Positions 5,926 through 7,222 of a DNA stretch of 7,222 nucleotides are shown here, in pieces. The notes under the pieces are model-generated. The model made no database searches and was not told where the DNA came from. It worked only from the letters and a program-made list of their open reading frames with translations. The stretch's first letter is position 1. Each line of letters opens with the position of its first letter. This stretch comes from Spirochaetales bacterium (GTDB lineage Bacteria; Spirochaetota; Spirochaetia; DSM-16054; Sediminispirochaetaceae), in the NCBI GenBank assembly GCA_021767325.1, contig JAASTM010000111.1:1-7222 (forward strand), written 5' to 3'. The position numbers and the translations under genes were made by a program.

Positions 5926-7206
5926 GTGAACCCGCGAAGTAAAACCGTAGACACAATTCTCACCTGTCCCGACCGCAACTACCTGATCGTGAAAATAAGC
6001 ACCGCAGACGGGCTGGTCGGCTACGGCGACGCTACCCTCAACGGCCGGGAGCTGGCGGTGAAAACGGCAGTGGATGAATACCTGGCGCCGCTGCTGATAG
6101 GGCGTGAGGCCGGCCGGATTGAGGATATCTGGCAGATGATCTTTCGGCACACCTACTGGCGCGGCGGGCCGGTGCTGCAGACCGCGCTGGCCGGAGTCGA
6201 TATGGCCCTGTGGGATCTGCTGGGCAAGCGGACTGGACTGCCGCTCTACCAGCTGCTCGGTGGCCGCAGCCGCGACCGCATAAAAACCTACTATCACGTG
6301 CACGGAGATACGGCCGAGGCACTGGTCGAACGGGCCCGGGCGGCAGTGAAAGCCGGTGCCAGGGTGCTGCGTTACAGTTTTTCGACGAAAGATCCATTCG
6401 ATCCGGAGACGGCTCGGCGCTACGCTCAGCCGCACCAGGACATCGAGCTGGACGAGCGCTTCGAGGTAGGCGCGGGAGATGGGGAGAGCACCGCCGGGTC
6501 AAAGCCGCGCGGCCGGCACGACGAAACAGATGCCCGCTGGGAAAGCGAGCCGTACCTGGAAGAGCTGCCGTGGATTACCGCGGAGCTGCGCAAAGCGGTC
6601 GGCCCGCATATCGGGCTGATCCACGATGTCCACTCCCGCTGCACCCCGGTACAGGCCGCCCGGGCGGCCAGGGAACTGGAGCCGTACCATCTGCTGTTTC
6701 TGGAGGATCCGGTCGAACCGCTGAACCGGGCTGCCCTGGCACAGGTACGGGCGGCTGCGACCACGCCCCTGGCCACCGGCGAGCTGTTCAACACCATGGA
6801 CCAGCTGCTGCCGCTGCTGGAGCGGCGGCTTGTCGACTATATCCGGTTGGATATCAGCCACTTCGGCGGCATCACCCCGCTGCGCAAGGCTGCCTATACT
6901 GCCGCCGCCTACGGCGTTCAGACCGCCTTTCACGGCCCCGGCGACATTTCGCCTTTGGCCCACGCGGCCCAGTTTCATCTTGACCTGCATGTGCCGAACT
7001 TCGGTATCCAGGAGACCCTGCGCTTCGATCCGCGCCTCAGTGAGGTCTTCGAGTGGCGGCCCGTCAGCGAGGAAGGGTATCTAAGCATTGAGGACCGGCC
7101 CGGTCTGGGCGTAGGAGTGGATGAAGCGAAAGCACGCGCATTTCCCTACAAAAAAGCGTTTATACCCGGCTACCGCGACGAGAGCGGCGCAGTTCACGAC
7201 TGGTAA
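5926..7206 (+). CDS. Enolase-superfamily sugar-acid dehydratase, mannonate dehydratase (ManD/RspA) subgroup
   Basis: The product has 426 residues, close to the usual 400-425. The N-terminal capping domain reads TILTCPDRNYLIVKI, then GYGDATLNGRELAV and PLLIGREAGRIEDIW, typical of the ManD/RspA subgroup. YWRGGPVLQTALAGVDMALWD begins the barrel. Barrel residues: HDVHSR carries the metal ligand Asp234 and catalytic His236; Glu260 in FLEDP and Glu286 in ATGELFNT complete the metal site; FHGPGDISP gives His336. An Arg matching the subgroup's conserved Arg is at 149 (VLRYSF). The C-terminus (VPNFGIQE, GLGVGVDE, FPYKKAFIPGYRDESGAVHDW) is also characteristic. The likely reaction is dehydration of D-mannonate or a related hexonate, but many subgroup members are slow or act elsewhere. 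The loop at about 155-205 departs from relatives and lacks an obvious counterpart of their catalytic Tyr. The GTG at 5926 is chosen because family similarity starts there; an upstream in-frame TTG at 5797 would add 43 residues with no coding character. The gene is GC-richer than its neighbours. Confidence 0.88.
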   Translation: MNPRSKTVDTILTCPDRNYLIVKISTADGLVGYGDATLNGRELAVKTAVDEYLAPLLIGREAGRIEDIWQMIFRHTYWRGGPVLQTALAGVDMALWDLLGKRTGLPLYQLLGGRSRDRIKTYYHVHGDTAEALVERARAAVKAGARVLRYSFSTKDPFDPETARRYAQPHQDIELDERFEVGAGDGESTAGSKPRGRHDETDARWESEPYLEELPWITAELRKAVGPHIGLIHDVHSRCTPVQAARAARELEPYHLLFLEDPVEPLNRAALAQVRAAATTPLATGELFNTMDQLLPLLERRLVDYIRLDISHFGGITPLRKAAYTAAAYGVQTAFHGPGDISPLAHAAQFHLDLHVPNFGIQETLRFDPRLSEVFEWRPVSEEGYLSIEDRPGLGVGVDEAKARAFPYKKAFIPGYRDESGAVHDW

Positions 7207-7222
7207 TCACTCTACCTGGGCC

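Noticed and set aside
6210..6983. 257-codon open frame on the plus strand, shifted relative to the ManD-like gene
   Set aside because: It is Arg/Gly/Ala-rich translation of a GC-rich gene in the wrong frame; the overlapping frame has conserved enolase-superfamily motifs throughout.

Overview
The window comes from a diderm (Gram-negative type) bacterium. It encodes two apparent lipoproteins, a protein whose N-terminal part looks like an outer-membrane beta-barrel, and a lipB-lipA pair. The relaxed lipoprotein signals and the overall gene style suggest a spirochaete-like organism, but this is a weak inference because no taxonomic marker gene is present. Base composition varies: the left-edge lipoprotein gene is AT-rich, the middle is intermediate, and the rightmost gene is clearly GC-rich.

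Layout: (1) Positions 1-2924, minus strand, hold a two-gene unit. A 707-residue secreted protein combines a beta-barrel-like N-terminus, a papain-like transglutaminase domain and C-terminal TPR repeats. Two bases after its stop starts a lipoprotein built of tandem InlB-B-like repeats, which is cut by the window edge and so has no visible stop. (2) Positions 2925-3742 are a gene graveyard. They hold a short N-terminal remnant of an IS91-type transposase on the minus strand, abutting a C-terminal remnant of an FAD-dependent phytoene-desaturase/retinol-saturase-like oxidoreductase on the plus strand with two in-frame stops. (3) Positions 3743-5439, plus strand, hold lipB and lipA, overlapping by four bases, for lipoate biosynthesis from octanoyl-ACP. 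(4) Positions 5475-5777, minus strand, hold a small membrane-associated lipoprotein of unknown role, convergent with lipA. (5) Positions 5926-7206, plus strand, hold an enolase-superfamily protein of the mannonate dehydratase (ManD/RspA) subgroup, divergent from the small lipoprotein.

How the genes work together: LipB loads octanoyl groups onto lipoyl domains and LipA inserts the sulfurs. The transglutaminase-TPR protein and the repeat lipoprotein are translationally linked and probably act together in the periplasm or at the cell surface. The sugar-acid dehydratase-like gene and the small lipoprotein gene have no obvious partner in view.

The points most worth a second look are the transglutaminase/repeat-lipoprotein pair, the double fossil upstream of lipB, and three genes (lipB, the small lipoprotein and the ManD-like gene) whose best promoter matches place the transcription start on the start codon, suggesting leaderless mRNAs.
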